From: Nitrospirota bacterium | Lineage (GTDB): Bacteria > Nitrospirota_A > Leptospirillia > Leptospirillales > Leptospirillaceae | Direction: 5' to 3' | Assembly (NCBI GenBank): GCA_021829515.1 | Contig: JAKBPM010000003.1 | Span: 25,578 to 89,577 of the forward strand | Length of the DNA stretch: 64,000 bases | In this document: positions 24,626-34,195 of the stretch, one piece after another | Numbering within the stretch: position 1 is the stretch's first letter | How the letters are laid out: each line of letters opens with the position of its first letter | Made by a program: the position numbers and the translations under genes | The notes under the pieces: generated by a model | Database searches by the model: none | Told to the model about the DNA's origin: nothing | The model's input: only the letters and a program-made list of their open reading frames with translations

Positions 24626-26383
24626 ATGTCAAAAGAGCAGAGTTTAGATCAGAATCACCAGGTTAGTGTTGAAGAGTCGGAGTTTACTCCGGAGATGATG
24701 GAAAGCCTTTACGCAGAGACTCTTCGGAATCTTGAGGAAGGTTCTGTTGTCGAGGGTCGGGTAATCGATATCTACCCGAATGAAGTCGTGGTCGATATCG
24801 GCTACAAGTCTGAAGGGCACATCGCAAAGTCAGAATTTTCTGATGAAGAGATCCAGGGACTTAAGGTGGACGATATTATTCATGTCTATCTTGAAGAACG
24901 GGAAGATCTTCATGGGAATCTGGTTCTTTCGAAGGAAAAAGCGGACCGGATGAAGGTCTGGGATGCGATTGAGGAAAGCTTCAATCGTGGAGATGTCATG
25001 GAAGGTAAGGTTGTGGCCAGAATCAAGGGCGGTATGACCGTCGATGTTGGTCTCAAGGCGTTTCTTCCGGGTTCCCAGATTGATCTCCGGCCTGTCAGGG
25101 ACATGGATCGCCTGATTGGTCAGACGATTCAGGTGCGCATTATAAAGATGAACAAAAAGCGGGGAAATATCATCGTCTCCCGCAGGGTTCTTCTTGAAGA
25201 ATGGCGCGATCGTCGCAAGAAGGTTACGATGGATGCCCTTAAGGAGGGAGAAGTTCTTGAAGGAATCGTCAAGAACATCACCGACTATGGTGCCTTTATC
25301 GATCTTGGTGGTATTGATGGCCTTCTGCATATTACCGATATGTCATGGGGACGCGTCAGCAATCCTCAGGACCTTATGAATGTTGGTGATAAGCTTAACG
25401 TGGTTGTTCTGAAGCATGATCGTGATACAGGCAGGGTCTCTCTGGGCTTGAAACAGTTGAGTGCTGATCCGTGGACGCTTGTTGCAACACGCTATCCCGA
25501 GTTTTCCAAGGTTGCGGCCAAAGTCGTTTCCATTACCGATTACGGCGCCTTCCTTGAGATCGAGCCAGGTGTTGAAGGCTTGATGCATGTGACAGAAATG
25601 AGCTGGAACCATGAGGTGAAGCATCCCAGCAAGATTATGAATGTCGGGGATGTTGTCGAGGCTCGTGTTCTGAAAATCGATGAGAAAAATCGCAAGATTT
25701 CTCTCGGGTTGAAGCAGCTCGGTCCGAATCCGTGGGATAGCGTTGAAGAGCGATATCCTGTCGGGACAGTTGTTTCCGGAAAGGTCAAGAGCCTGACTGA
25801 CTTTGGTGCATTTGTCGGTCTTGATGAAGGTATTGATGGCCTGATTCATATTTCGGACATGTCATGGACCAAGCATGTGCGACATCCTTCTGAGCTGTTC
25901 AAAAAAGGACAGAAAGTTGATGTTGCTGTTCTTAAGATTGAAAAAGAGCGCCAGAGACTGTCTCTTGGATTCAAACAGCTCTCCCAGGATCCATGGGATG
26001 CCGAGATTCCGGAAAAGTTTGCTGTTGGCGTGTCTGTCGATGGTGTTATCACCAAGGTGATGGATTTCGGCTTCTTTGTCGAACTGGCTGAGGGAGTCGA
26101 AGGACTTGTTCATGTCAGTGAGGTAGATATTGAGTCGGGACAGCGTCTTGATCAGTCCTACCAGGTCGGTTCAACAATTTCCGTTAGAGTTATCAAGCTC
26201 GATCCCGCGGAAAGGAAAATCGGTTTGTCGGTAAAGCCGATGCCTGAAGGTGGATACCATGCAGAGCCTGTGGCAGCTCCCGTAACAGCAGCTCCATCGC
26301 CTTCTGTGAGCGCGATGGAAGATGCGATGAAGTCAGCCCGTAAAAAAGGTCGCAAGGGGCAGGACTCTGATTCGGAAGAATAA
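24626..26383 (+). CDS. rpsA: 30S ribosomal protein S1
   Basis: A 585-residue protein made of six S1/OB-fold RNA-binding domains after a short acidic lead. The repeats are easy to see: GSVVEGRVIDIYPNEVVVDI, VLEGIVKNITDYGAFIDLGG, AAKVVSITDYGAFLEIEPGV, GTVVSGKVKSLTDFGAFVGL and VDGVITKVMDFGFFVELAEG, each followed by GLxHxS/TxMSW. It holds mRNA at the 30S platform for initiation. ATG 24626 behind GGGGGG is favoured over ATG 24572. The alanine/lysine-rich tail ends with a short acidic stretch. A strong terminator (26407-26439) follows, so it is a separate transcript from sppA. Confidence 0.97.
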   Translation: MSKEQSLDQNHQVSVEESEFTPEMMESLYAETLRNLEEGSVVEGRVIDIYPNEVVVDIGYKSEGHIAKSEFSDEEIQGLKVDDIIHVYLEEREDLHGNLVLSKEKADRMKVWDAIEESFNRGDVMEGKVVARIKGGMTVDVGLKAFLPGSQIDLRPVRDMDRLIGQTIQVRIIKMNKKRGNIIVSRRVLLEEWRDRRKKVTMDALKEGEVLEGIVKNITDYGAFIDLGGIDGLLHITDMSWGRVSNPQDLMNVGDKLNVVVLKHDRDTGRVSLGLKQLSADPWTLVATRYPEFSKVAAKVVSITDYGAFLEIEPGVEGLMHVTEMSWNHEVKHPSKIMNVGDVVEARVLKIDEKNRKISLGLKQLGPNPWDSVEERYPVGTVVSGKVKSLTDFGAFVGLDEGIDGLIHISDMSWTKHVRHPSELFKKGQKVDVAVLKIEKERQRLSLGFKQLSQDPWDAEIPEKFAVGVSVDGVITKVMDFGFFVELAEGVEGLVHVSEVDIESGQRLDQSYQVGSTISVRVIKLDPAERKIGLSVKPMPEGGYHAEPVAAPVTAAPSPSVSAMEDAMKSARKKGRKGQDSDSEE

Positions 26384-26406
26384 ATAGGCTCAAAAAAGAT
26401 ACCGTT

Positions 26407-26439
26407 CGTGGCTGGCTTTTGCTGGCCACGAATTTTTTT
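26407..26439 (+). terminator. rho-independent terminator of rpsA
   Basis: CGTGGCTGGC (26407-26416), a TTTT loop and GCTGGCCACG (26421-26430) form a 10-bp stem with two G-U pairs, followed by AATTTTTTT. It lies 24 bp after the rpsA stop. Confidence 0.8.
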
Positions 26440-26590
26440 GTCCTGGGATATATATTCTTTGTTGCTAGTTCGCTATTATAAAAACTCGCCCAGTTGGAAT
26501 CATGTTTAACAAGTCATCGTGCTATTATCGCCAGTAATCTTTTCAGAAAGGCTTGCCTCTGAATGGCCTTTCTTCCATTCGGGATATAAT

Positions 26591-27481
26591 ATGATGATGA
26601 GACTTGGTAAATTCTTTAAATATGTTTTTGTTCTGGTCCTTGTGACCGCCTCGGTCTATCTGCTTGCTCAGATGGCCGCCTATATGGGGAAAAGTCTTCC
26701 CCTGATTGGTGGTGCGCGTATCGGAGTTGTCAGGGTTTCGGGGGTTATTGTATCATCCGCTGAAACAATCCGGCAGCTGCGGGCACTCGATAGTGATCCG
26801 TCAATCAAGGCTATTATTCTGAGAATCAACAGTCCGGGTGGTGCGGTCGTTCCTTCTCAGGATATTTATGAGGAAGTGGGCAAGATTCGGGCGAAGGGGA
26901 AGCCCGTAATTTCGTCTATCGGAACTCTCGGTGCATCTGGTGCTTATTATATTGCCTCCGGTACGGATTACATCATGGCCAGTCCCGGCTCTCTGACCGG
27001 TTCGATTGGTGTAATCATGGAGCTTGCTGAGTTCAAGGACCTTCTGGACAAGCTGGGGATCAAAAGCGAGGTCCTGAAGGCTGGGGCAATGAAAGATGCC
27101 GGTTCTCCTTTTCGACCGATGACTCCTGCTGAACAGGCGTATATGCAAACACTTCTTGCAAATATCCATGCCCAGTTCATCAACGATGTCTCGAAGGGAA
27201 GGAAAATACCGGTCGAAACGTTGAAGCCCCTGGCGGATGGTCGGGTTTTTACAGGAAAGATGGCGTTGGGGCTGCATCTCGTTGATGGCTTGGGTGACTA
27301 CAGGGATGCTGTGGCCAAGGCACAGCATCTGGCTCATCTTTCTGGAACACCTGAGCTAAAGGAATTTCCGAAAAAATCATTTTTGGACTCTGTGTTTTCC
27401 TCGAAGGTTTCTTCTTACTTGACCGGTGTAACAGGCAGTTCCGGAGGTTTTTGGGCGATTATGCCCGGCCGTGGTTTTTAG
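26591..27481 (+). CDS. sppA: signal peptide peptidase SppA (short form)
   Basis: A 296-residue membrane serine protease of the S49 family that clears cleaved signal peptides. One N-terminal helix (residues about 11-30) anchors it. The S49 core begins IGVVRVSGVI; INSPGGAVVPSQDIYEEV shapes the oxyanion site; the nucleophile is the Ser of GASGAYYIA, and the general base is the Lys in AGAMKDAGSPFRPM. This is the single-domain 300-residue form. The start is taken at the first of three ATGs (26591), after GGGATAT. The HU-family gene follows 49 bp on. Confidence 0.92.
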   Translation: MMMRLGKFFKYVFVLVLVTASVYLLAQMAAYMGKSLPLIGGARIGVVRVSGVIVSSAETIRQLRALDSDPSIKAIILRINSPGGAVVPSQDIYEEVGKIRAKGKPVISSIGTLGASGAYYIASGTDYIMASPGSLTGSIGVIMELAEFKDLLDKLGIKSEVLKAGAMKDAGSPFRPMTPAEQAYMQTLLANIHAQFINDVSKGRKIPVETLKPLADGRVFTGKMALGLHLVDGLGDYRDAVAKAQHLAHLSGTPELKEFPKKSFLDSVFSSKVSSYLTGVTGSSGGFWAIMPGRGF

Positions 27482-27530
27482 GAAGTTCCTCATTCGTGTT
27501 CGTGATTTTTGATACAAGTTGGGAGGATCG

Positions 27531-27827
27531 ATGACGAGAGACGATTTGATTCGAAGAATCGCAGAAGAGATGCCGGGTATTTCCATTCCTGAAGCAAGAA
27601 GGTTGATTCTTCTTTTTGTTGAAGGCATGAAAAAAGGTCTTAACGAGGCTGAAAATCTGGAGTTCAGACGGTTTGGTGTTTTTGAGGTCCATCACCGGAA
27701 GGCCCGAACTGCAAGAAATCCGAGGACTGGTGCCTCTGTTCAGGTCGGTTCCCGACGCAGTCTTGTTTTTCGTCAGGGAAAGGTTCTGAAGGCCAGAATG
27801 AAAAATCTTACAAAAAGAACAATCTGA
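27531..27827 (+). CDS. HU/IHF-family DNA-bending protein
   Basis: A 98-residue histone-like protein, start ATG 27531 behind GGGAGG. MTRDDLIRRIAEEMPGISIP forms the N-terminal helices, and FRRFGVFEVHHRKARTARNP is the beta-arm base with the RNPRTG turn that leads to the DNA-intercalating arm. It bends DNA as a dimer. IHF-alpha-like and HU types cannot be separated safely here. Its stop overlaps the ffh start by one base (TGATG), so the two are translated together, an unusual partner for ffh. Confidence 0.88.
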   Translation: MTRDDLIRRIAEEMPGISIPEARRLILLFVEGMKKGLNEAENLEFRRFGVFEVHHRKARTARNPRTGASVQVGSRRSLVFRQGKVLKARMKNLTKRTI

Positions 27828-29161
27828 TGTTTGAAGGATTATCGCAGCGTTTTGATCAGATACTGAGGAAAATCACCGGGAAGGGCCTTCTGACGGAGTC
27901 CCAGGTTGGCGAGACCCTTCAGGAGATCCGTACAGCTCTTCTCGAAGCTGATGTGACGCTTGATGTTGTGACAAGGTTCGTTGAGACACTTCGTCAGAAG
28001 CTTGTTGGTACAGAGGTTTCTAAAGCATTGACCCCTGTCGAGACGGTTTTGAAGGAGGTTTACTCAGAAGTTGTCAGGATCCTTGGCGAAAACAAGGCAA
28101 CAATACAGCTTTCATCAAAGCCTCCCACGATCATTTTTCTGATGGGGCTGCAGGGGTCAGGAAAGACTACAACCGTTGCAAAGCTTGCGTATCACTTCCG
28201 GCAGTCAGGAAAGCGTGTCTTGATGGTGGCATCTGATCTCCAGCGCCTGGCTGCTGTTGAACAGTTGCGGGTGTTGGGTGAGCAGGTTGGTGTTCCTGTC
28301 GTTTTGCCGAAAGATAATGTTACAAAGCCGAAAGACATGTACTCAGATGTCAGGCGTCGATGGATCGAAGGAATGCATGAGGTGGTGATTGTTGATACTG
28401 CCGGTCGCCTTTCAATTGATGATGAACTGATGAATGAGCTCCAGGAGTTGAAGGCATTGTACAATCCAAAAGAATCGCTTTTGGTCCTTGATGCCATGAC
28501 TGGACAGGAGTCAGTTCATGTTGCCCAGACCTTTGACCAGAAAATTGGTCTTGATGGGGTGATCTTCACCAAGCTTGATGGCGATGCACGGGCCGGTGCC
28601 ATCCTGTCGATCAGAAGCGTTCTTGGAAAACCGATCAAGTTTGTTGGAACCGGAGAAAAAACAGACCGGCTTGAACCTTTTTATCCTGACAGGGTTGCCT
28701 CCCGAATTATCGGAATGGGGGATATCCAGACTCTGATCGAAAAAGCTCAGCATGCAGTGACTAGGGAAGAAGCTGAGAAAATGGTTAATCGGGTTGTCAA
28801 GAACCAGATAACCTTCGATGATTTTCTGGATCAGATTCGCACGATGAGAAAAATGGGATCCGTTAATGATATATTATCGATGATTCCGGGTGCATCGAGT
28901 GTCAAGGACAAGCTGGACATGGGTGTTGTCGAGAAAGAGATGAAGAGGACTGAAGCCGTCATTCTTTCCATGACAAAAAAGGAAAGAATTTCTCCTGAGA
29001 TTATTGATGGCAGCAGGAGACGCCGGATAGCATCCGGTTCGGGGACAACGGTACAGGTCGTCAATCAGGTATTGCGTCAGTTTGAGCAGGTGAGAAAAAT
29101 GATGCGCACAGCCCTTAAGCCAAATGGTAAAAGAGCATTGCGTTCGATGCTTCCCTTTTAG
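27827..29161 (+). CDS. ffh: signal recognition particle protein Ffh
   Basis: A 444-residue GTPase that, with 4.5S RNA, brings nascent membrane proteins to FtsY. The N domain (1-85) precedes the G domain with GLQGSGKTTTVAKLA (G1), VIVDTAGRL (G3) and FTKLDGDARAGAILSI (G4 region). The C-terminal M domain begins near residue 300 and has the methionine-rich MRKMGSVNDILSMIPG and the RNA-binding helix SRRRRIASGSGTTVQVVN. The length fits the family. It sits in the common ffh-rpsP-rimM-trmD-rplS order. Confidence 0.97.
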   Translation: MFEGLSQRFDQILRKITGKGLLTESQVGETLQEIRTALLEADVTLDVVTRFVETLRQKLVGTEVSKALTPVETVLKEVYSEVVRILGENKATIQLSSKPPTIIFLMGLQGSGKTTTVAKLAYHFRQSGKRVLMVASDLQRLAAVEQLRVLGEQVGVPVVLPKDNVTKPKDMYSDVRRRWIEGMHEVVIVDTAGRLSIDDELMNELQELKALYNPKESLLVLDAMTGQESVHVAQTFDQKIGLDGVIFTKLDGDARAGAILSIRSVLGKPIKFVGTGEKTDRLEPFYPDRVASRIIGMGDIQTLIEKAQHAVTREEAEKMVNRVVKNQITFDDFLDQIRTMRKMGSVNDILSMIPGASSVKDKLDMGVVEKEMKRTEAVILSMTKKERISPEIIDGSRRRRIASGSGTTVQVVNQVLRQFEQVRKMMRTALKPNGKRALRSMLPF

Positions 29162-29209
29162 TTAAAGGAGAGGCTTTTTGGATATTCAATTTAAGCTAAG
29201 GAGATTATT

Positions 29210-29446
29210 TTGTCAGTAAGAATCCGTCTTTCCCGCCTTGGAAGAAAAAAGAGCCCCATTTATCGCATCGTTGTCGCTGATTCCCGATGCCCAAGGGATG
29301 GTCGCTTCCTTGATATTGTTGGAGCCTATTCCCCAAGGGATAACGACCAGGTCACCTTCAAGACCGAAAAGCTTGAGTCATGGCTTCAAAAGGGTGCAAT
29401 GCCGACAGATACGGTTGCTCGCCTTATCCGAAAGGCAAAAGTTTAA
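29210..29446 (+). CDS. rpsP: 30S ribosomal protein S16
   Basis: A 78-residue S16: SVRIRLSRLGRKKSPIYRIV, then DSRCPRDGRFLDIVGAYSPR are the standard family landmarks. It starts at TTG 29210 with AAGGAG 6 bp upstream; no ATG fits. It is an assembly protein of the 30S body. It follows ffh by 48 bp and precedes rimM. The KH-domain gene (khpA) often found between rpsP and rimM is absent. Confidence 0.96.
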   Translation: MSVRIRLSRLGRKKSPIYRIVVADSRCPRDGRFLDIVGAYSPRDNDQVTFKTEKLESWLQKGAMPTDTVARLIRKAKV

Positions 29447-29479
29447 CAGGAAAATGCCTGTTTTTTCGGGAGGTGATCC

Positions 29480-30030
29480 TTGGATAACAAGTTCGAATCA
29501 ATGGATACCACACTTGTTGTCGCAAAAGTAGGGCGTTCTTGGGGACTGAAAGGTTTTTTTTTGCTCATTCACTGAGCGACAATCCTGACCGCTTTCACAA
29601 CGATGTTGGTTCGACATTCGTTCTTAAGTCTCCGACAGGAGTTCTTGAGCCGAGAAAGCTTCTTGAGTGCAGACAAACGGAAGGGAAGGGTTCCTTTCTC
29701 CTGAAACTGGAGGGGATTGATTCTCCAGAGTCTGTCAAGGAGCGTTCCGGGTGGTCGATATGTTTGGGAAATGCAGCCCCCTGGGTTCCGGTCGAAGAAG
29801 ATGTTTTTCTCATATCCGATCTGGAGGGGATGTCTGTGATAGATGTTGACTCCGGACAGGCAGTCGGGGTTGTTTCGGGGTTTTATGAGCGACCTGGTCA
29901 GGATATCCTGTCGGTAGACTCAAAAGGGACAGAGGTGTTGATTCCGTTTGTGGAGCCCCTGGTCCCGATTGTTGACCGAAAAGCCAGGGAGGTTCATGTT
30001 CGGTGGAAGATCTTAGATCCTTTGGCCTGA
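29480..30030 (+). CDS. rimM: ribosome maturation factor RimM, frame interrupted at a run of nine Ts
   Basis: RimM assists 30S maturation by binding S19. The gene starts at TTG 29480 (GGAGGTGA upstream) or ATG 29501. The first frame reads LVVAKVGRSWGLKGF, the typical RimM front, but runs into TGA at 29573. From the T-run at 29554-29562 the next frame continues HSLSDNPDRF and then the whole RimM/PRC-barrel body to 30030, with EEDVFLISDLEGMSV. One extra T (ten instead of nine) would restore a normal protein of about 183 residues. The break may be a sequencing or assembly error, a true mutation, or a site of polymerase slippage. It overlaps trmD by 28 bp. Confidence 0.85.
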
Positions 30031-30794
30031 TTACGCTTTTCCCGGACGCTCTTGCAGGAATGCTTGATTTCAGTATTTTAAAGAGAGCCAAGGAAAAAAA
30101 TCTGGTTCGGTACCATCTCTGGAATCTGCGGGACTTTGGTACGGGGCGTTATCGCTCAACGGACGACTATCCCTATGGTGGTGGTTCGGGGATGATCCTG
30201 CGCCCTGATCCCATTTTCAGAGCAACGAGGGTGGCCTGTGCATCCCTTGCGGGGATGGATCCATCGCCTGAAGGTAGCGTGAGGCTTGTCTATCCTTCAC
30301 CACAGGGAGCGGTCTTTACTCAGTCTGTGGCATGGGAATGGGCAAATGATCCGCGTCCCGTCCTGTTTTTGTGCGGTCACTATGAAGGGATCGATGAACG
30401 CGTATTGATGGCGCATCCATTCGAAGAGTGGTCGATTGGTGATTATGTTTTGACCGGAGGAGAGATCCCGGCTCTTGCCATGATTGATGCTGTGGTAAGA
30501 TTGATCCCGGGGGTTTTGTCAGACCACCAGTCTGTATTGACAGAGACCTTTTCTGCTGCTGACGAGTTTGATTTTCCACAATATACTCGTCCCCCGGATT
30601 ATGAGGGGATGGCGGTTCCCGAAGTTCTTCTTTCGGGACATCATCTTCGTATTCAGCAGTATCGCTCTGAAAAAGCACGTGAAAAGAGAGATCGGGTTCG
30701 CCCGGATCTCCGGGCCATTTCCAGAAAAAAATCAGAAATGGCTATTGCCCCTCAAGAACAACAAGAAAGGATTAACGGTAATGAATGTCATTGA
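30003..30794 (+). CDS. trmD: tRNA (guanine-N1)-methyltransferase TrmD
   Basis: A 263-residue SPOUT methyltransferase that makes m1G37 in tRNA and so prevents frameshifts. [20 protein letters not shown] opens it. The trefoil-knot SAM site is visible as [14 protein letters not shown] and [20 protein letters not shown], and the tRNA-binding tail has [19 protein letters not shown]. It starts at GTG 30003 inside the end of rimM, with GGGAGG upstream. The rplS start lies within its last 14 bp, so the operon is tightly packed. Confidence 0.97.
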   Translation: MEDLRSFGLITLFPDALAGMLDFSILKRAKEKNLVRYHLWNLRDFGTGRYRSTDDYPYGGGSGMILRPDPIFRATRVACASLAGMDPSPEGSVRLVYPSPQGAVFTQSVAWEWANDPRPVLFLCGHYEGIDERVLMAHPFEEWSIGDYVLTGGEIPALAMIDAVVRLIPGVLSDHQSVLTETFSAADEFDFPQYTRPPDYEGMAVPEVLLSGHHLRIQQYRSEKAREKRDRVRPDLRAISRKKSEMAIAPQEQQERINGNECH

Positions 30795-31143
30795 TCAAGT
30801 TGAACAGCTCTATATGAAGGAAAATCCTCCGGAGGCAAGAATCGGGGAGACAGTTCGTGTTCACCTCAAGATCGTCGAGGGTGAAAAAGAGCGAATTCAG
30901 GTTTTTGAAGGAGTCGTTATCGCTCTGAGAGGCGGCGGTACCCGGTCGATGATGACTGTCAGGAAGATTTCCTTCGGTGTTGGCGTGGAGCGCATCTTTC
31001 CCCTGCACTCTCCTCAGATCATTAAGATTGAGCGGGTGAGAGTCGGAAAAGTCAGAAGGGCGAAGCTCTACTTCCTGAGGACCAAAAAAGGTAAGGCGGC
31101 AAGACTGAAGGAAGTTGAGACCCGCAGGGAACCTAAAGCCTAG
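30781..31143 (+). CDS. rplS: 50S ribosomal protein L19
   Basis: A 120-residue L19 with the family features [20 protein letters not shown], then [12 protein letters not shown], and the basic [14 protein letters not shown]. It lies at the 30S-50S interface. The start ATG 30781 is within the end of trmD (AAGGATT upstream). The last part overlaps the possible TTG start of rnhB. Confidence 0.97.
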   Translation: MNVIDQVEQLYMKENPPEARIGETVRVHLKIVEGEKERIQVFEGVVIALRGGGTRSMMTVRKISFGVGVERIFPLHSPQIIKIERVRVGKVRRAKLYFLRTKKGKAARLKEVETRREPKA

Positions 31144-31801
31144 TTTTACCGTGCACAAACTGCCGGACGGTTCCCTTGAGCAATCTCTTCAGGCGAAGGG
31201 CTTTTACAGAATCGCAGCAGTTGATGAGGTCGGTCGGGGAGCTATTGCCGGTCCCGTTGTTGTTTCATGCGTGGTTCTGACTCCTTCGATCCAGGATTTC
31301 AGCGGTCTTGGGATCACTGACTCAAAAATGCTGGCACCTGCGGCTCGGGAGCGTATTTTCAAGTATCTTTCCAGATGGGCTCCCAGCTATGGTTTTGGTG
31401 AATCGTCCGTTGAAGAGATTGATGCGATCAATATCAGGGAAGCGACTTTTTTGGCGATGACGAGGGCCCTCGCTTCTTTAAAAGAGATCCCTGACCTGCT
31501 GCTTGTTGACGGAAACGAATCGATTCCGATCCGTTTCCTCTCCGGTACTCCTTATGAAAGTCTTGAACAGCTTTCCGTCATCGGCGGTGACCGCTGCGTT
31601 CTCTCCATTGCTGCCGCTTCCATAATGGCAAAAGTCACACGTGACCGTCTGATGGTTGCTTGCGATCTTTCCTATCCGGATTATTGTTTTGCAAAGAACA
31701 AAGGCTATGGCACACCTGAACATAGGGACCAAATGAGGAAAAATGGTCTCACCCCCTTGCACCGCAAAACCTTTTCCCGGACTTTTCTCTCACCAAAATG
31801 A
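31115..31801 (+). CDS. rnhB: ribonuclease HII
   Basis: A protein of up to 228 residues that removes ribonucleotides from DNA and RNA-DNA hybrids. The active site begins with [15 protein letters not shown] (Asp-Glu). Further acidic residues follow in LLVDGN and KVTRDRL, and [17 protein letters not shown] is a late family landmark. The start is TTG 31115 (AAGGA upstream, overlapping rplS by 29 bp) or GTG 31151, which would give 216 residues; I could not decide. It is the last of the translation genes before the cell-division pair. Confidence 0.93.
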   Translation: MRPAGNLKPSFTVHKLPDGSLEQSLQAKGFYRIAAVDEVGRGAIAGPVVVSCVVLTPSIQDFSGLGITDSKMLAPAARERIFKYLSRWAPSYGFGESSVEEIDAINIREATFLAMTRALASLKEIPDLLLVDGNESIPIRFLSGTPYESLEQLSVIGGDRCVLSIAAASIMAKVTRDRLMVACDLSYPDYCFAKNKGYGTPEHRDQMRKNGLTPLHRKTFSRTFLSPK

Positions 31802-31930
31802 CGCTCGCTCTTATCCTGTTTTTCTCGAAAACTATTTGCTTTTGGGAGATTGTATTTTGAGCTCTCGTTCCGGATACAATCAAGATAGCGCCAAATGCTC
31901 TCAAACCTTTGCTCAGGGGAATCTTCAGGG

Positions 31931-32791
31931 ATGATTAGATCGTACTCTTTTCTCAGGCAATTTATTTCGATCATCTTCTTTTCCCTTTTTTTTTCAATTT
32001 TTCTTTGGGGAGTCTCATCATTTCTGATGATGGAGAAGATCAGGCATTCTTCCCTGGAAAATACGCATATGGTCATTGTTCTCGACCAGAACACGACAAA
32101 TGCTGACTATCAAAAAATCTATGGACAGCTATCGTTTATAACGACCAGTATCAAGCCATTGTCTCTTGATGAAGTGAATCAGTTTGCCCGCTCATCTTCA
32201 GGTTCGCGCCTTTCTGATTCAGGAAAAAAAATGATCCTCCTGAATCTTCTGATGGGAAAAAACGCGGCAGGGCAAAGAGTCACTCTTTCCGAACAGATCC
32301 TTTCCGTGCATAAAATTCTTGAGGGCAACAAACATGTTCTCCTGGTCGAGGACAATTTGCCATGGGCTGAAAAGCTTGATTCCCTTGATGCCTTGATGGT
32401 GCATGCTAAACGGGCCGGAATGATGCTTTTTGGACTTTTTCTCTTGTTATTGCTTCTTTTTTGGAGTTTTCTTTTTCCCGCCCGGGAAAAAGTTGAGGAT
32501 TCCATGGAACATCAAGAGAAGTCCTTTTGGAAAAATTCGCCTTCAGCTCCGGCATTATCCTCAGGACAAGGGTTGCGCCTGGGGTTCTTTTCCGCCTTGG
32601 GAGCCTGTATCCTTCTTTTTCTGGCTCACCCGGCTCTTTATAGCCCCTCGCTGGACCCATTCGTTTCAGCAGGTCCTGCGGGCATTCATTCAACTTGGGC
32701 TTATTATTTCTTTTCTTTTCCGGTTATGGGCGGGGGGCTTGGGTGGCTGTCTTTTCAGTTGGGAAAAATCTGGCGCAGGGTATTGCACTGA
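31931..32791 (+). CDS. FtsX-like cell-division ABC permease
   Basis: A 286-residue membrane protein. One helix near the N-terminus (about 8-33) precedes an extracytoplasmic domain of about 130 residues beginning MVIVLDQNTT. Three more helices follow (about 165-190, 222-240, 262-280), so the topology is that of FtsX, the permease that passes FtsE's ATP cycle to a murein hydrolase activator. The next gene encodes such an activator and then ctpA comes, as in known ftsX-envC-ctpA groups. Sequence conservation is weak, so the call rests on topology and context. No ftsE lies next to it. ATG 31931 is chosen; ATG 31895 is possible. Confidence 0.6.
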   Translation: MIRSYSFLRQFISIIFFSLFFSIFLWGVSSFLMMEKIRHSSLENTHMVIVLDQNTTNADYQKIYGQLSFITTSIKPLSLDEVNQFARSSSGSRLSDSGKKMILLNLLMGKNAAGQRVTLSEQILSVHKILEGNKHVLLVEDNLPWAEKLDSLDALMVHAKRAGMMLFGLFLLLLLLFWSFLFPAREKVEDSMEHQEKSFWKNSPSAPALSSGQGLRLGFFSALGACILLFLAHPALYSPSLDPFVSAGPAGIHSTWAYYFFSFPVMGGGLGWLSFQLGKIWRRVLH

Positions 32792-33930
32792 TCCTTCTTT
32801 CTTCTTTTCTTGCTCCTTGTATTGATGTATCCCTTGCATCAGAGACCCGTCATTCGATCAGGGCGTTGCAGAAGGAGCTGGATCAGCATCGCATCGAGTA
32901 TAAAAGATTAAGGAGAGAGTGGATCCTGAATCATAAAAAAGAAATCCGATTCCGTACCAAAGGACAGGATTTAAGGTATAGAATCCTTGAACTGAAAATG
33001 GACAAGGAGAACCTGCACGTCAAAATTGAAAATGCCAGAATTAACCTCATCAGGATGAACCGGAAGCTTGGCCTGATCAATACCAGGATCTCCTCCGAGA
33101 AAGTATTGCTTGAAAACGACCGGGACCAGTTGAAAAAAACCCGATTTGCCTATCTCTCTGATGCTTTGAAGGGGTATCTTGTCCAGCTTGACCAAGCCCC
33201 TTCGCCTCTCTTTTTCAGGGTTGCACTACTCTCTCTTTCTTCCCGTCAAAGCGCACTTTCCAGAAGAATAGACATAGAGAGGGATCATGAGATCAAGTCT
33301 CTTGATGAGCTCGCTTTGTGGCGGAAGAAAAAAAATCGGCTTTTATCCGAAAGAAAAAGGACGATCCGAAAGGAATCTCAAGAAAGAGCAAGAATGAATT
33401 CCATGCGGGGTGAACTTGCCCATCTCCTAGCAATGGAACGGAAGTTAAAGAAAAATGATACACGCATTCAGATAAAAAAAAGACACTTGCTGCATCTGAT
33501 CCAGCATCTTGAGGCAGCCTCTTCCCGCTACAAAACCCGTTTCCACGCCCTTAAACGTCTGCACCTCAGGGCAGGGAGCCTCAGATGGCCACTCAGAGGG
33601 GAGATTGTTGAAGCCTTTGGTCGCTTCCATGACGGAATTGATATTGGTGTTCACCAAGGGGAGAAAATTCACGCCTCCGGTGATGGGCAGGTGATCTTTG
33701 CCCGCCACTACACAGGGTATGGCCAAATGGTAATCATTGATCACGGAAATCATATCTATTCTCTTTACGGTCATCTTGGACGAATTGCAGTGAAGAAGGG
33801 AGAGCTGGTGAATAAGGGCCATGTTATCGGCTATGCGGGAGGTGGCGGATCCCACGGGAGGGATACACTCTTTTTTGGTCTGACTCATGGTGGAAACCCC
33901 GTTAATCCTGTTCCATACCTTTCAAGATAA
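32743..33930 (+). CDS. EnvC-like murein hydrolase activator (degenerate M23/LytM domain)
   Basis: A 395-residue exported protein, start GTG 32743 behind GGGGG; the first 30 residues form a signal peptide. Residues about 35-270 are a long, charged coiled coil (QKELDQHRIEYKRLRREW onward). The C-terminal LytM domain has FGRFHDGIDIGVHQGEKIHA and YSLYGHLG, but the final HxH of active enzymes is replaced: TLFFGLTHGG. The same loss is known from EnvC, which activates amidases instead of cutting murein. It overlaps the FtsX-like gene by 49 bp. Together they fit septal peptidoglycan splitting in the periplasm. Confidence 0.82.
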   Translation: MAVFSVGKNLAQGIALILLSSFLAPCIDVSLASETRHSIRALQKELDQHRIEYKRLRREWILNHKKEIRFRTKGQDLRYRILELKMDKENLHVKIENARINLIRMNRKLGLINTRISSEKVLLENDRDQLKKTRFAYLSDALKGYLVQLDQAPSPLFFRVALLSLSSRQSALSRRIDIERDHEIKSLDELALWRKKKNRLLSERKRTIRKESQERARMNSMRGELAHLLAMERKLKKNDTRIQIKKRHLLHLIQHLEAASSRYKTRFHALKRLHLRAGSLRWPLRGEIVEAFGRFHDGIDIGVHQGEKIHASGDGQVIFARHYTGYGQMVIIDHGNHIYSLYGHLGRIAVKKGELVNKGHVIGYAGGGGSHGRDTLFFGLTHGGNPVNPVPYLSR

Positions 33931-33948
33931 TCACTTTTCTTCTTAACT

Positions 33949-33971
33949 CCCTTGCCCATTGGGCAATAGGG
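33949..33971 (+). terminator. hairpin after the envC-like gene
   Basis: TTGCCC (33952-33957) and GGGCAA (33961-33966) form a stem extended by CCC/GGG outside, with a 3-nt loop. It lies 20 bp after the stop. There is no T-run, so it may act as a weak terminator or processing site. Confidence 0.45.
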
Positions 33972-34195
33972 TGATAATCTGAAAAGAGTCAGTTCTGGAA
34001 TTATTAAAAATGGCACTTCCTCTTTTTCTTCTGTAGTATCCATTTCTGCTGGGATTTTTTGTTGCTGGTCACCAGATCCTTGGTAATGATGGGATGTTGA
34101 GGTCAAGTGAGATTGTCTCCGGTAGATCATATGGAGGTGTGTTGAGAGATGGGGAAAAACCATGAAACCCTATAAAAGAAGGATCGTGATAGAAA

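Noticed and set aside
29539..30030. RimM starting at TTG 29539
   Set aside because: This would lose the conserved front VAKVGRSWGLKG, which is present in the other frame; a frame break at the T-run explains both.
31705..32094. 129-codon minus-strand frame across the rnhB/ftsX-like junction
   Set aside because: It covers two better-supported genes on the + strand and shows no motif.
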